From an uncultured Allofournierella sp. (GTDB lineage Bacteria > Bacillota > Clostridia > Oscillospirales > Ruminococcaceae): a DNA stretch of 55,586 bases. Shown here piece after piece: positions 1 through 7,782 of the stretch (positions are counted from its first letter, which is position 1; the number at the start of each line of letters is the position of its first letter). The translations under genes and the position numbers were made by a program. The notes under the pieces are model-generated. The model did not search any database, was not told where the DNA came from, and saw only the letters and a program-made list of their open reading frames with translations. The stretch spans positions 1 through 55,586 of the forward strand of contig CALWNE010000007.1 of the NCBI GenBank assembly GCA_944382705.1, in the 5' to 3' direction.

Positions 1-28
1 GAAAGCAAGAAAGCTTTCATGTACAACG

Positions 29-144
29 GCCGGTGCCGATGACGCAGAGGTCCCACCTGTTCCCATTCCGAACACAGTAGTTAAGCTCTGTTGTGCCGAA
101 AATACTTGGTTGGAAACGACCTGGGAAAATAGGTAGGTGCCGGC
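29..144 (+). rRNA. rrf: 5S ribosomal RNA
   Basis: The sequence carries the conserved 5S core (CCCATTCCGAACACAG near 62-77, then GTTAAGC). Terminal helix I forms between 29-37 (gccggtgcc) and 136-144 (ggtgccggc), which sets the ends at about 116 nt. It lies 17 nt before a tRNA-Lys gene, so it is probably the 3' end of an rrn operon whose 16S and 23S genes lie before the window. Confidence 0.95.
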
Positions 145-161
145 TTTTCTCTTTCTAATAA

Positions 162-237
<76 letters not shown>

Positions 238-241
238 CGAA

Positions 242-268
242 AGAGCACCCAATCGGGTGCTCTTTTTT
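242..268 (+). terminator. Intrinsic terminator of the 5S/tRNA-Lys unit
   Basis: A 9-bp stem agagcaccc (242-250)/gggtgctct (255-263) with an AATC loop is followed by a run of T. Confidence 0.9.
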
Positions 269-694
269 CTTTGCCGCTATGATTTTGAAAGATTCAGACT
301 TTTTATAAGAAAACTGATGCGGATTTTGGGTGATTCAACGGATTCTGGGTGCCCTGAAGGTGAGCGCCGCCAGTGGCGGATACAGCGAACTGGAGCGGAC
401 TGGGCAGCAGCGCAGAGCAATGGGAGCACACTGTGTGTGCGAAGTGGGTGCGACACGCTGCAACCGGGACAGCGGCTCAGATGCTGAGACCAGAAGCGGC
501 TGAGCTGTAGCTGTAATGGTTTTGCAAAACCAAGATTAAATAATAAACACTTTCAGCTCAGATGAAAACATTGATGCGTTTCCAGAATCTATCAAGGTTA
601 TCGAGGAAAGGAAAGCTGCCAGATTTGATGAAAAATCGAAGCAGTAGAAGCGATGCAAAACTAGCTGAATCTACCCTTAAAAGTGGATTAATGA

Positions 695-726
695 AAGCGA
701 ACACCCATTTGGTGTTCGCTTTTTTA
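695..726 (+). terminator. Intrinsic terminator
   Basis: An 11-bp perfect stem aagcgaacacc (695-705)/ggtgttcgctt (711-721) with a 5-nt loop runs into a T tract. It lies about 45 nt after the stop codon of a short coding-like fragment, so it may be the surviving terminator of a decayed gene. Confidence 0.8.
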
Positions 727-1098
727 TATGAAGAAAACCATGCAATGGTTGGGCGGATGAAAAAAGACTTGTGCCGATGATGCAAACATGCAGGGATTTG
801 CGGTTGCTGTTTTGAAAACTTCAGAAACAATGCAACAGTCAGACAGAAAAAGATATTTCCTGTGCTAGGGCTAGAAAATGTAATGGCTGAGAAAATAATA
901 AAGGCAATGAAGAAATCAATAAAGGTGGAGGTAACTGAAGGGAAAGAGAAGTTTGATATGCTTAGGTTTTTTTCACATCTGGGACTGCTTGCTGGGTGAC
1001 AATCAATTAGAAAATCCGGCAGGATTTATGGCAGTTGAATTTTGTGACAGCTCAAAAATGAATAGAACGCCGCTGAAATAAGAATCACAGCACAGAGG

Positions 1099-1230
1099 AT
1101 GTTATACCTATATTACAGGGAGGGAACGCTAAGCTATCAGGAACAAGCAAGAATTTTTTGGGAGCAAAGTAGAGATTCACTTTATGATTTAAAAGATAAA
1201 ATTGATTTGTTTAAAGAATTGAATCACTGA
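1099..1230 (+). CDS. Small ORF (43 aa), possible gene fragment
   Basis: ATG at 1099 to TGA at 1230 encodes 43 residues beginning MLYLYYREGTLSYQEQ. The charged C-terminal half (SRDSLYDLKDKIDLFKELN) looks helical and coding-like rather than random. No good ribosome site precedes it. It may be the surviving C-terminal part of a longer protein whose upstream part (about 900-1080) is frame-disrupted. No family is recognised and it may not be expressed. Confidence 0.3.
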   Translation: MLYLYYREGTLSYQEQARIFWEQSRDSLYDLKDKIDLFKELNH

Positions 1231-1353
1231 ATGGAAAGGAACACAAGGTCTTCGCTGCTTACCCATAAAGTTGCGGCCAAGACGAGGTGGGTTATTGATT
1301 TTTACAGCGGGATTCTTGCTTGCAAACTCTCCAGGATTTTTACAGGAGCATAG
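1231..1353 (+). CDS. Small ORF (40 aa), doubtful
   Basis: An ATG directly after the stop codon of the previous small ORF opens a 40-residue reading frame rich in K/R and aromatic residues (it contains TRWVIDFYSGILACK). No recognisable domain is present. The adjacency could mean translational coupling, or simply another fragment of the same decayed region. Listed because it is open and coding-like; evidence for function is weak. Confidence 0.2.
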   Translation: MERNTRSSLLTHKVAAKTRWVIDFYSGILACKLSRIFTGA

Positions 1354-1498
1354 ACCATAGGCATACAGCCCTTAAAAATAGCCTGTATTACGAATGAACC
1401 AGCATTCTAAGGGTAGGAGTCTATTGGCATTAAAAAACCTCACAAAGGGCCACAGAGCCTTTGCAAAGGGGCTGAGTGGTTTCTTGTGGGGGAAGAAT

Positions 1499-1543
1499 GA
1501 AAAAAACTCCCCGCTGCCTTTGGCACTTTGGCAGCGGGGAGTT
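1499..1543 (-). terminator. Strong intrinsic terminator (minus strand)
   Basis: A 14-bp perfect stem, 1505-1518 (aactccccgctgcc) with 1530-1543, is followed on the minus strand by seven T (1500-1506). It faces the corrinoid operon and could end a transcript that reads about 270 nt past the last gene, or end an uncharacterised small RNA encoded between 1550 and 1808. Confidence 0.8.
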
Positions 1544-1808
1544 AGAATTTAAAACGGCTAAAATAGTGTTTCGGTGTAAGAGAGGAAAGAAAATAGGCCA
1601 AACCCTATAACAAGGGGATGGCCCAAAGGGGAAAACACCTGCACATTTTGCCGGGAGTGCAATGCGCAATCAAACTCTCTGGGGTACCTGGAAGCTGTGC
1701 ACTGGCTGGCAAAGCAAGGTGGGGCTTCTACACTGGCTAGTTTTGGGAAAGGTTATAGAAACTCCACCAAGCCCAAAATCCAGGGTGTGAGAGTGACTGC
1801 CCAGCAGA

Positions 1809-2330
1809 TTAATAGTTTCGACTGGTATACTCGATTTCTGGCGTGCCGCTTTCCTGGTTCAGGACGAGGGCCAGGGCAAAGAAAAATCCGGAAAGGAGAT
1901 TTGCAAAGTCCATCAATTCATTGGGAACCGAATGGCCCTGCTGGGCATGGCGGTACAAAAGGCGCACAAGGCTTTTGCTTTGTACCCGGAGAATGTGGGC
2001 TTCGCAAGCGGCAGTACAGCCCTGAGTAAGAACAAACCGGCGGCAGCGGCCTGCGGCCTGCTGCTCAAGCTGATGGGTGAGGTGAACAAACCAGTCCATC
2101 TCCTGGGAGGTGATGGTAAAGCGGGTGCGCAGAGTGGGGTTGGCGTGGTAAATCAGTTCACACACACGCAGCAAAGATTCTTGATAAGGGCTGCCGGGAA
2201 TCAGGGAGTGGAGCAACCCGGTACGGCTTGCCAGTTCATCGGTAAGCAGCTCAAAATCACAGCGCAGGTCGTTTGTGTCATCGGATAAAAAGGGATAAGC
2301 CTCGTAAGGGCTTCTGTACAGGGCAGACAT
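1809..2330 (-). CDS. Cobalamin adenosyltransferase-like protein
   Basis: 173 aa. ATG at 2330 is chosen because GGAGG lies 7 nt upstream, overlapping the stop codon of the ATPase gene; longer readings run into that gene. The C-terminal half (FVLTQGCTAACEAHILR, then FANLLSGFFFALALVLN) follows the PduO-type ATP:cob(I)alamin adenosyltransferase pattern: a helix with ATP-contacting basic residues, then an Asn-containing helix. The usual R-x3-R pair is not clearly kept. The N-terminal part is short. As the last gene of a riboswitch-controlled corrinoid import operon, it probably adds the 5'-deoxyadenosyl ligand to the imported corrinoid in the cytoplasm, or traffics it. The family call rests on pattern recognition and context. 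Confidence 0.65.
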   Translation of the reverse strand: MSALYRSPYEAYPFLSDDTNDLRCDFELLTDELASRTGLLHSLIPGSPYQESLLRVCELIYHANPTLRTRFTITSQEMDWFVHLTHQLEQQAAGRCRRFVLTQGCTAACEAHILRVQSKSLVRLLYRHAQQGHSVPNELMDFANLLSGFFFALALVLNQESGTPEIEYTSRNY

Positions 2331-2335
2331 GGGCG

Positions 2336-3109
2336 TTACCTCCATCGCTGGCTTACGGTTTGCATATAATTGTGTACATCCATTCCGTAAACCTGGTTGA
2401 GCAGGGTTAAATCCAGCTGCTGAACGGGGCTTTGGCAAAGTGCCTTTCCTTGTTCCATCAGCAGCAGAGAATCGGCAAAATGCAGGGCTAAATTCAAATC
2501 GTGGAGTACACCCACCACACAGCGGTCCGGGCCCTCCAGCCAGCGGCGCAGATGCTGCATTAAATCCAGCTGGTATTTTAAATCCAGGTGGTTTGTGGGT
2601 TCATCCAAAAGAATGATGCGGGGGTCCTGGGCAAAAACACGGGCCAGAAATACCCGCTGAAGCTGGCCGCCGGAAAGCTGTGTGATGGTGCGGTGACGCA
2701 GTTCCCACAGACCGGTTTGCTCCAGTGCCTGCTTTACCAGAGCGGCGTCCTGGGCGGTTTGGCCCTGAAAAAGCCCCTTGGGGCGGTGTGCGTACCGGCC
2801 CATGGCAACGGTTTGCTCCACGGTATAACCGAAGGCAGGGCTGCTTTGCTGGCTGAGGAAGGCAAGGGTACGGGCAGCCTGCCGACGCTCCAGGGATAAG
2901 AAATCCTGGCCCAGGGCCAGAACCTGCCCAGAGCAGGGCAACAAACCCGCCGCCGCTTTCAGCAAGGTGCTTTTGCCGCAACCGTTTGAACCCAGAATGC
3001 ACAGCATTTCACCGGGCTGGACGGAAAAGGAAACATCCTGCACCACCGGCTGGGTGCCATACCCGCAGGTAATGTGATTGGCTTGAAACAGGGGATTGGA
3101 CACGGGCAT
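2336..3109 (-). CDS. btuD: Corrinoid/iron-chelate ABC transporter ATPase
   Basis: 257 aa. The start MPVSNP at 3109 overlaps the permease stop codon by one base. Walker A GSNGCGKST is at residues 40-48, the signature LSGGQLQRV follows, and Walker B is ILLDEPTNHLDL. The length and H-loop (VLHDLNLA) are typical of FecE/BtuD ATPases. It powers the permease encoded just upstream, at the inner face of the membrane. The preceding cobalamin riboswitch favours a B12-type substrate over siderophore or haem. The symbol is by role. Confidence 0.9.
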   Translation of the reverse strand: MPVSNPLFQANHITCGYGTQPVVQDVSFSVQPGEMLCILGSNGCGKSTLLKAAAGLLPCSGQVLALGQDFLSLERRQAARTLAFLSQQSSPAFGYTVEQTVAMGRYAHRPKGLFQGQTAQDAALVKQALEQTGLWELRHRTITQLSGGQLQRVFLARVFAQDPRIILLDEPTNHLDLKYQLDLMQHLRRWLEGPDRCVVGVLHDLNLALHFADSLLLMEQGKALCQSPVQQLDLTLLNQVYGMDVHNYMQTVSQRWR

Positions 3110-4137
3110 TACACCTTCTTTCGGCTGGCAAAATAGATATACAAAAAGAATGGAGCGCCCAGCAGGGCGGTGATGGAACCAATGGGAATTTCGGAGGGAG
3201 AAATCAGCGTTCTTGCGGCAAGGTCGCAAAGAACCATAAAGGCTCCGCCAAACAGGGCACATCCGGGAATTAGGAAGCGATGCGCCGGCCCAAACAGCCT
3301 TCGCACAATGTGAGGCACCACCAAATCCACAAAGCCGATGATGCCCACAAAGGCCACAGCGGTGCCGGTAAGCATGGCAACCAGCACCACCGACAGCCAT
3401 TTAATGCGCCGGTGTTCCAGCCCCAGAGCAGCGGCTTGATGGTCGCCAAAGCTGAGCAGGTCCAGTTCGTGGGAATAACGCCACAAAACCAGACAGCAGG
3501 CCACCGTAATGGGAACCACTGGGGCCAGCTGGGCCCAGGTTTTCATGGAAAAGCTGCCCAGCTGCCAGGACATAATACGCTGGGTATACTCCGGCGCAGC
3601 ATTTGCCAGGGTGGACATAAGGGCAGAAAGAAACAGCGATATCACCATACCAATGAGCACAATGGTTTGGTTGGAAAAACCCTGGTCCACACTTTGGGAG
3701 ATGCTGAGAACCAGCACCATGGTGCCAAGACCGGCAGCCAGGCAGATCAGCGGGAGAAGAAACCAGGAGGAGGTGGTGCTTTCGGTAAGGCCCACCACCA
3801 TGCAGACGGCCACGGCCAGACCGGCACCAGCGGATACACCCAGACCGTAAGAGGAGGCCAGCGGATTTTGCAGCAGGGACTGCATCACGGTACCGCTCAC
3901 AGAAAGGGCTGCTCCCACGAAAAAGGCCAGCAGCACCCGGGGCAGGCGGATGTTCCACACAAGGCCAGGGAGCACAGCAGGCATTTCCTGAGGCAGCGGA
4001 GTGCCCCACAGTTTGTTGCAGAGTACCGCAATCAGCTGGTCGGGAGCCACTGCCACGCTGCCAATACCGATACCAATAACAAGAGCTGCCAGGGCAATAA
4101 GCCCCAGCAGCATCAGTTTACAAGTTTGTTTGCTCAT
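3109..4137 (-). CDS. btuC: Corrinoid ABC transporter permease (FecCD family)
   Basis: 342 aa with about ten hydrophobic segments. It has the FecCD landmarks: IRLPRVLLAFFVGAALSVSG near residues 63-82, MQSLLQNPLASSYGLG just after it, and near the C-terminus a cytoplasmic-loop region GIIGFVDLVVPHIVRRLFG that contacts the ATPase. The start overlaps the lipoprotein stop by one base (TAATG), which implies translational coupling. It forms the membrane channel of a BtuCDF-type importer. Confidence 0.92.
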   Translation of the reverse strand: MSKQTCKLMLLGLIALAALVIGIGIGSVAVAPDQLIAVLCNKLWGTPLPQEMPAVLPGLVWNIRLPRVLLAFFVGAALSVSGTVMQSLLQNPLASSYGLGVSAGAGLAVAVCMVVGLTESTTSSWFLLPLICLAAGLGTMVLVLSISQSVDQGFSNQTIVLIGMVISLFLSALMSTLANAAPEYTQRIMSWQLGSFSMKTWAQLAPVVPITVACCLVLWRYSHELDLLSFGDHQAAALGLEHRRIKWLSVVLVAMLTGTAVAFVGIIGFVDLVVPHIVRRLFGPAHRFLIPGCALFGGAFMVLCDLAARTLISPSEIPIGSITALLGAPFFLYIYFASRKKV

Positions 4138-5126
4138 TACTTCACGAACACATCAGGGTAGAGAGCCTGGCCCATCTCCCACAGAGCAATGACGATGTTC
4201 TCGTTGGGCAGAGAGGATGCGTTGTTGTCGATCAGGTAGATATCGCCGTTCTTTACAGCAGTTACCTCATTCCAACCGTCACGGTTCTTGATTTCGTCCA
4301 CAACGCCCTCACCGGGAACATTGGTGAAGATTACATCGGGGTTTGCGTCCACAACAATCTCGGGGTCAACGCTCATCCAGCCGCCTTCACCGTCGGCAGT
4401 GGCCAGGATGTTAATGCCGCCTACCAGCTGAATCATCTCGTCCAGGTAGGTGCCGGTGCCAGTGCTGTAAGCGTAGGGAGCGGGAGAGATTTCAAAGTAT
4501 ACGGTTTTCTTTTCGGGTACGCTGGCGGCCAGCTGAGCAATTTCTTCCAGCTGGCTGCGCAGGTTGGCATTCACAGCGTCAGCCTCCTGGGTGCGGCCCA
4601 TTACTTGGCCAATAAAGGAAATATCCTCGTAAATATCGTCGATGGTAGCGCTGGTGGGAATGCATACAACGCTGATGCCCAGGTCGATGAGGGGCTGGAA
4701 GGGATTGGTGCCGTCACGAGAGCTGATGGAGGATACAAATACTACATCGGGGTTGAGGGCGGCCATCTGCTCGGCATCGGGGGTCATCATCTCAAAAGCG
4801 GGCAGACCTTCGGTTACACCCTCCAGCTTGGCACTGTGAACATCGGTGGCAATGATGGCGTCACCACAGCCCAGGTCCAGCAGGGTCTGGGTGATGGAGG
4901 GAGCCATGGAGATGATGGTGCCTACAGAATCCGGCAGGGTGATGGAAGCACCGCTGCGGTCGGTGGTGGGCTTGGCCTGAACAGCATCCTGCTGGGAAGA
5001 GCTGGAAACGCTGGCGGAAGCAGAGGAGGAATCGCCAGCAGAAGTGCTGCCAGAAGCGGGGGAAGAACAGGCTGCAAGACTGAACGCCAAGGTCAGACTC
5101 AGCAGAAAAGAAACTACTTTTTTCAT
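4137..5126 (-). CDS. btuF: Corrinoid ABC transporter substrate-binding lipoprotein
   Basis: 329 aa. ATG at 5126 lies 11 nt after AAGGAG; a TTG 9 nt upstream is less likely. The N-terminus MKKVVSFLLSLTLAFSLAAC is a lipoprotein signal with its lipobox Cys at residue 20, followed by a Ser/Ala-rich linker of about 35 residues. The rest matches the periplasmic-binding-protein class III fold (IISMAPSITQTLLDLG; NPDVVFVSSIS; NPDVIFTNVPGEG). It captures the corrinoid outside the cell and delivers it to the permease. First gene of the riboswitch operon. Confidence 0.9.
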   Translation of the reverse strand: MKKVVSFLLSLTLAFSLAACSSPASGSTSAGDSSSASASVSSSSQQDAVQAKPTTDRSGASITLPDSVGTIISMAPSITQTLLDLGCGDAIIATDVHSAKLEGVTEGLPAFEMMTPDAEQMAALNPDVVFVSSISSRDGTNPFQPLIDLGISVVCIPTSATIDDIYEDISFIGQVMGRTQEADAVNANLRSQLEEIAQLAASVPEKKTVYFEISPAPYAYSTGTGTYLDEMIQLVGGINILATADGEGGWMSVDPEIVVDANPDVIFTNVPGEGVVDEIKNRDGWNEVTAVKNGDIYLIDNNASSLPNENIVIALWEMGQALYPDVFVK

Positions 5127-5192
5127 AAAAAACAATACTCCTTACAATAAAAATTCTGCGTTTATACCAAACGGGAAACCCGTTTTGGACAT

Positions 5193-5225
5193 AAAAAAAC
5201 TGCTTTGCCCGGCCGGACAAAACAG
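5193..5225 (-). terminator. Intrinsic terminator in the btuF leader (possible riboswitch platform)
   Basis: On the minus strand an 11-bp stem (5225-5215 with 5210-5200, three G-T wobbles) closes a GGCC loop and is followed by seven T (5199-5193). It lies between the cobalamin aptamer and btuF, 67 nt before the start codon, the right place for ligand-dependent transcription termination. Confidence 0.8.
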
Positions 5226-5353
5226 CAATACGCAAAGAGCAAACGCCCACAAAAACAGCACCGAATGCCTGAAAATGGCCTCAGTGTGTGGGTGTGCCCT
5301 TGCTGCGTTTGGTCCGTCCGCTGCCAGGGGTGCCGATGAAAGACCGGCATACA

Positions 5354-5523
5354 AGGTTAGGCAGGTCTTCCGGCTTGGGGTACGATTGCGCAGCGGCCGC
5401 CTTCCCACACATGGCAGTGCAGTGGCATCTGGCCGGGCGCTTCCCCCTTACGGCGGCGGTCCCGCACGGGTGTTGCACCCGTTTCCCTTTTCACCGGGTG
5501 CAGCGCACCCGACACCTGAACCT
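5354..5523 (-). ncRNA. Cobalamin riboswitch
   Basis: The minus strand reads the B12 box AAGCCGGAAGACCTGCC (5376-5360). Upstream lie the conserved core GTGAAAAGGGAA, a GGTGCAA segment, GCGGGACCGCC and GCCACTG, in the standard order. Helix P1 forms between aggttcagg (5523-5515) and cctaacct (5361-5354). It senses adenosylcobalamin or a related corrinoid and controls the uptake operon downstream, most likely through the terminator at 5193-5225. Confidence 0.93.
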
Positions 5524-5577
5524 CGATTTGTTACAAGCAGACTGCGCCAAGCCTGAACATGGCACAGATACCCTAAA

Positions 5578-5606
5578 AGTATAGCACATAACACAGGATT
5601 TAACAA
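5578..5606 (-). promoter_or_regulatory. Promoter of the corrinoid operon
   Basis: Minus-strand -35 TTGTTA (5606-5601), 17-bp spacer, -10 TATACT (5583-5578) preceded by TGC (extended -10). It lies about 55 bp upstream of the riboswitch P1 helix. Confidence 0.7.
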
Positions 5607-5730
5607 GAAGGGATAAAAAACAAGGATTTTGTTACAGGTTGACGATAAATTCAGTTGAAAATTCTGCAAATAGAAATCCTCCGGGGGTATTATAAATAGG
5701 TAAATAAATATAGTGTGGTTTTGCGGGGGG

Positions 5731-5755
5731 TATATTGTGCAAATACCACAATATA
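5731..5755. promoter_or_regulatory. 25-bp inverted repeat upstream of the atp promoter (candidate operator)
   Basis: Perfect 9-bp arms tatattgtg (5731-5739) and cacaatata (5747-5755) flank a 7-bp spacer. The core TTGTG-N7-CACAA resembles, but is one base shorter than, the TTGTG-N8-CACAA site of the redox repressor Rex. It ends 15 bp before the atp -35 box. Confidence 0.55.
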
Positions 5756-5770
5756 TTGTTGTTGCGTCGC

Positions 5771-5799
5771 TTGCGCAGGGCAGGGTGATTTGTTATAAT
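5771..5799 (+). promoter_or_regulatory. Promoter of the ATP synthase operon
   Basis: -35 TTGCGC (5771-5776), 17-bp spacer, -10 TATAAT (5794-5799). The first gene starts 67 bp after the -10. Confidence 0.7.
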
Positions 5800-5866
5800 A
5801 AAATCAAAATGTTTTAAAATACAGTGCCATAAATCAGAGCTTTGCTGCCGGGAAAGGGGTTTTGAA

Positions 5867-6130
5867 ATGACACATTGGATGAAAACCTTGCAGAATGCAG
5901 CCTGGCTTACCCAGCTGGGAATATCGCTGACGGCGCCGCCTATTTTGTGTGCACTGGGCTGGAACTGGATGGTGGAACACTGGCAGGCACCCGCCTGGGG
6001 CATGGTAATTGCCCTGCTAGTGGGGCTGGGGGCTTCGGCCGCTTCGGCCCTGGGTTTTTGGCAGATGATGCAGCGCCGGGCCCGCAAGGAGCAGGCACAG
6101 GCGCCCACTGCCTTTAACCGGCACACATGA
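5867..6130 (+). CDS. AtpI/AtpZ-like small membrane protein
   Basis: 87 aa with two hydrophobic segments (about residues 14-34 and 43-66) and a basic C-terminus, the layout of the F0F1-ATPase 'gene 1' family placed first in many atp operons. ATG at 5867 lies 7 nt after AAAGGGG. Such proteins help assemble the c-ring or act in divalent-cation uptake. It precedes a second subunit-I-like gene. The family call is from size, topology and position; sequence conservation is low. Confidence 0.6.
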   Translation: MTHWMKTLQNAAWLTQLGISLTAPPILCALGWNWMVEHWQAPAWGMVIALLVGLGASAASALGFWQMMQRRARKEQAQAPTAFNRHT

Positions 6131-6155
6131 AAAAACGAAAGGAGAGAAAACAAGA

Positions 6156-6569
6156 ATGAAGCTTTCGCCTGCTGTAAAACAGGAGACCCTGCACATTGCA
6201 GAGGGCACCGCTGTGGGTGTGGTTCTTATGCTGGCTGTGTTTGCTTTGCTGCATAAACTTAGCCTTTGGGTGGTGTTCAGCGGTGTGCTGGGCGGCATTT
6301 TGGCGGTGCTGAACTTCTTTTTGCTGGGCCTTACTGTCCAAAAGGTGGCCCAGGGTGAAGATGAGGAGCGGGGCCGCAAATGGATGCAGTTTTCGTACAA
6401 TGTGCGGATGCTGCTGCTGGTGGTGTGGCTGATTGTGGCCATTTCGGTGCCGGCGCTGAACTGGGTAGCAGCCCTGATTCCGCTGCTGATGCCCCGTGTG
6501 ACCATTGCCCTGATGCAGCTTACCGGGCACTATAAAGCCCAGCAGAGGGAAGATACCCCGCAGCAGTAA
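6156..6569 (+). CDS. atpI: ATP synthase subunit I (AtpI-like)
   Basis: 137 aa with four predicted membrane segments in two pairs and a charged cytoplasmic loop between them (VQKVAQGEDEERGRKWMQF). This fits the ATP synthase I family (PF03899), an assembly factor for the c-ring. GGAGAG lies upstream of ATG 6156. It is 25 bp after the previous gene and 52 bp before the a-subunit gene. Confidence 0.75.
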   Translation: MKLSPAVKQETLHIAEGTAVGVVLMLAVFALLHKLSLWVVFSGVLGGILAVLNFFLLGLTVQKVAQGEDEERGRKWMQFSYNVRMLLLVVWLIVAISVPALNWVAALIPLLMPRVTIALMQLTGHYKAQQREDTPQQ

Positions 6570-6621
6570 CAACCTGGATTTTGCAAAACAATTTCATTCA
6601 AAAAGGGGGAAGGAACCTACC

Positions 6622-7377
6622 ATGGAAATCAGCATCAATGGTGCTCAAATTTATGGCACCATACCTATCTTTGGGGGGATACCCATCAGTGCCAGCCTGG
6701 TGAACGCCTGGGTGGTGATGGCCATTATTACCGGCCTGTGCATCTGGCTGACCCGTGGCCTGAAGGTAGAAAACATTGGCAAACGCCAGGCGGTGGCGGA
6801 GCTTTTGGTAACTACCTGCCAAAATTTTGTGAACACCAACATGGGTGAGCACTACCGCCATTTTGCGCCGTTTATTGGCGCACTGTTCAGCCTTTCGGCT
6901 TTTTGCAGCCTTACCAGCCTGGTGGGAGCCTTTCCGGCTACGGCGGATCTTTCCACCGAGCTGTCCTGGGCGGTGCTGGTGTTCTGCATGATTACCTACA
7001 CCAAAATCAAAACCAACGGTGTGGGCGGTTATCTCAAGGGATTTACCACCCCCATTCCCGTGTTTACACCCTTTAACATCATCAGCGAACTGGCAACCCC
7101 CATTTCCATGGCGTTCCGTCATTTTGGCAATATTGTGTCCGGCAGTGTAATCAGCACACTGCTGTATGCAGGCCTTTCGGTGCTGAGCCAGGCGGTGTTC
7201 GGGTTGCTGCCCGGCGTGCTGGGCGATGTTCTGAGCCAGATTCCGCTGTTTCAGCTGGGTATCCCGGCGGTGCTGTCCGTCTACTTTGATTTGTTCGGCA
7301 GCTTTATGCAGGCGTTCATCTTTTGTATGCTTACCATGCTGTATATTGCAAATGCAGCCCAGGCAGACGAAGCCTGA
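6622..7377 (+). CDS. atpB: ATP synthase F0 subunit a
   Basis: 251 aa, multi-pass membrane protein. FNIISELATPISMAFRHFGN (about residues 153-172) contains the essential stator Arg and the conserved ELATP-S-FRxFGN block of subunit a. It forms the ion half-channels beside the c-ring. A strong RBS (AAGGGGGAAGG) precedes ATG 6622. Coupling-ion choice is discussed under subunit c. Confidence 0.95.
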   Translation: MEISINGAQIYGTIPIFGGIPISASLVNAWVVMAIITGLCIWLTRGLKVENIGKRQAVAELLVTTCQNFVNTNMGEHYRHFAPFIGALFSLSAFCSLTSLVGAFPATADLSTELSWAVLVFCMITYTKIKTNGVGGYLKGFTTPIPVFTPFNIISELATPISMAFRHFGNIVSGSVISTLLYAGLSVLSQAVFGLLPGVLGDVLSQIPLFQLGIPAVLSVYFDLFGSFMQAFIFCMLTMLYIANAAQADEA

Positions 7378-7486
7378 CCTTTCTTTTGCCAACACTGGCG
7401 GCGTTTTGCAGCTGGTTTGAATCTTCCCGGCTGATCTGGCTGGGAACAACATTTTGATTAAAACAACTAGCAGGAGGATTTAAGTT

Positions 7487-7750
7487 ATGTTGGATAAAGC
7501 GATTGTTTTGGCCGGTTGTGCCATTGGTGCAGGTCTTGCTCTGATTTCTGGTGTGGGCCCTGGTATCGGTGAAGGTTATGCAGTTGGCCAGGCCTGTGCT
7601 GCCATTGGCCGCCAGCCCGAGTGCAAGGGCGATGTAACCAGCACCATGCTGCTGGGCTGTGCCATTGCCGAGACCACCGGTATCTACGGCTTTGTAACCG
7701 GTCTGCTGCTGATCTTTGCAGCACCCCGTATGTTCATTGGCATGCTGTAA
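7487..7750 (+). CDS. atpE: ATP synthase F0 subunit c (two-carboxylate type)
   Basis: 87 aa hairpin of two membrane helices joined by the polar loop GRQPECKGD (residues 41-49). The ion-binding carboxylate is E62 in AETTGIY, followed by T63, T64 and Y67, the Na+-site pattern. In helix 1 the position that is Gln32 in Ilyobacter is E29 (PGIGEGY). The E29/E62 spacing of 33 equals Glu32/Glu65 of Fusobacterium nucleatum, a described two-carboxylate Na+ rotor. AGGAGG precedes the start. Na+ coupling is an inference from these residues. Confidence 0.95.
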   Translation: MLDKAIVLAGCAIGAGLALISGVGPGIGEGYAVGQACAAIGRQPECKGDVTSTMLLGCAIAETTGIYGFVTGLLLIFAAPRMFIGML

Positions 7751-7782
7751 GCGGCCCGGAACCCGGAAAGGGGGAGCAAACC

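Larger units (their letters stand above)
269..1808. other. Gene-poor region with degraded-looking fragments
   Basis: No complete recognisable gene is visible. The part at about 360-520 is GC-rich without a convincing ORF. The part at 540-1360 is AT-rich and holds short coding-like stretches in shifting frames. One, ending at a stop near 645, includes FPESIKVIEERKAARF and is followed by the terminator at 695-726. A second, about 779-1000 (KIIKAMKKSIKVEVTE), appears to continue in another frame (NPAGFMAVEFCDSSKM). Two small ORFs follow at 1099 and 1231. This pattern suggests one or more decayed genes next to an rRNA locus, but no family could be named. From 1436 to 1680 strong inverted repeats dominate. 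Confidence 0.5.

Noticed and set aside
1430..1669. 79-codon minus-strand ORF
   Set aside because: It runs through the strong terminator hairpin (1499-1543) and is Pro/Cys/Arg-rich without a ribosome site; not supported as a gene.
1697..2029. 110-codon plus-strand ORF before the adenosyltransferase-like gene
   Set aside because: Half of it is antisense to the well-supported minus-strand gene at 1809-2330, and no family pattern is visible.
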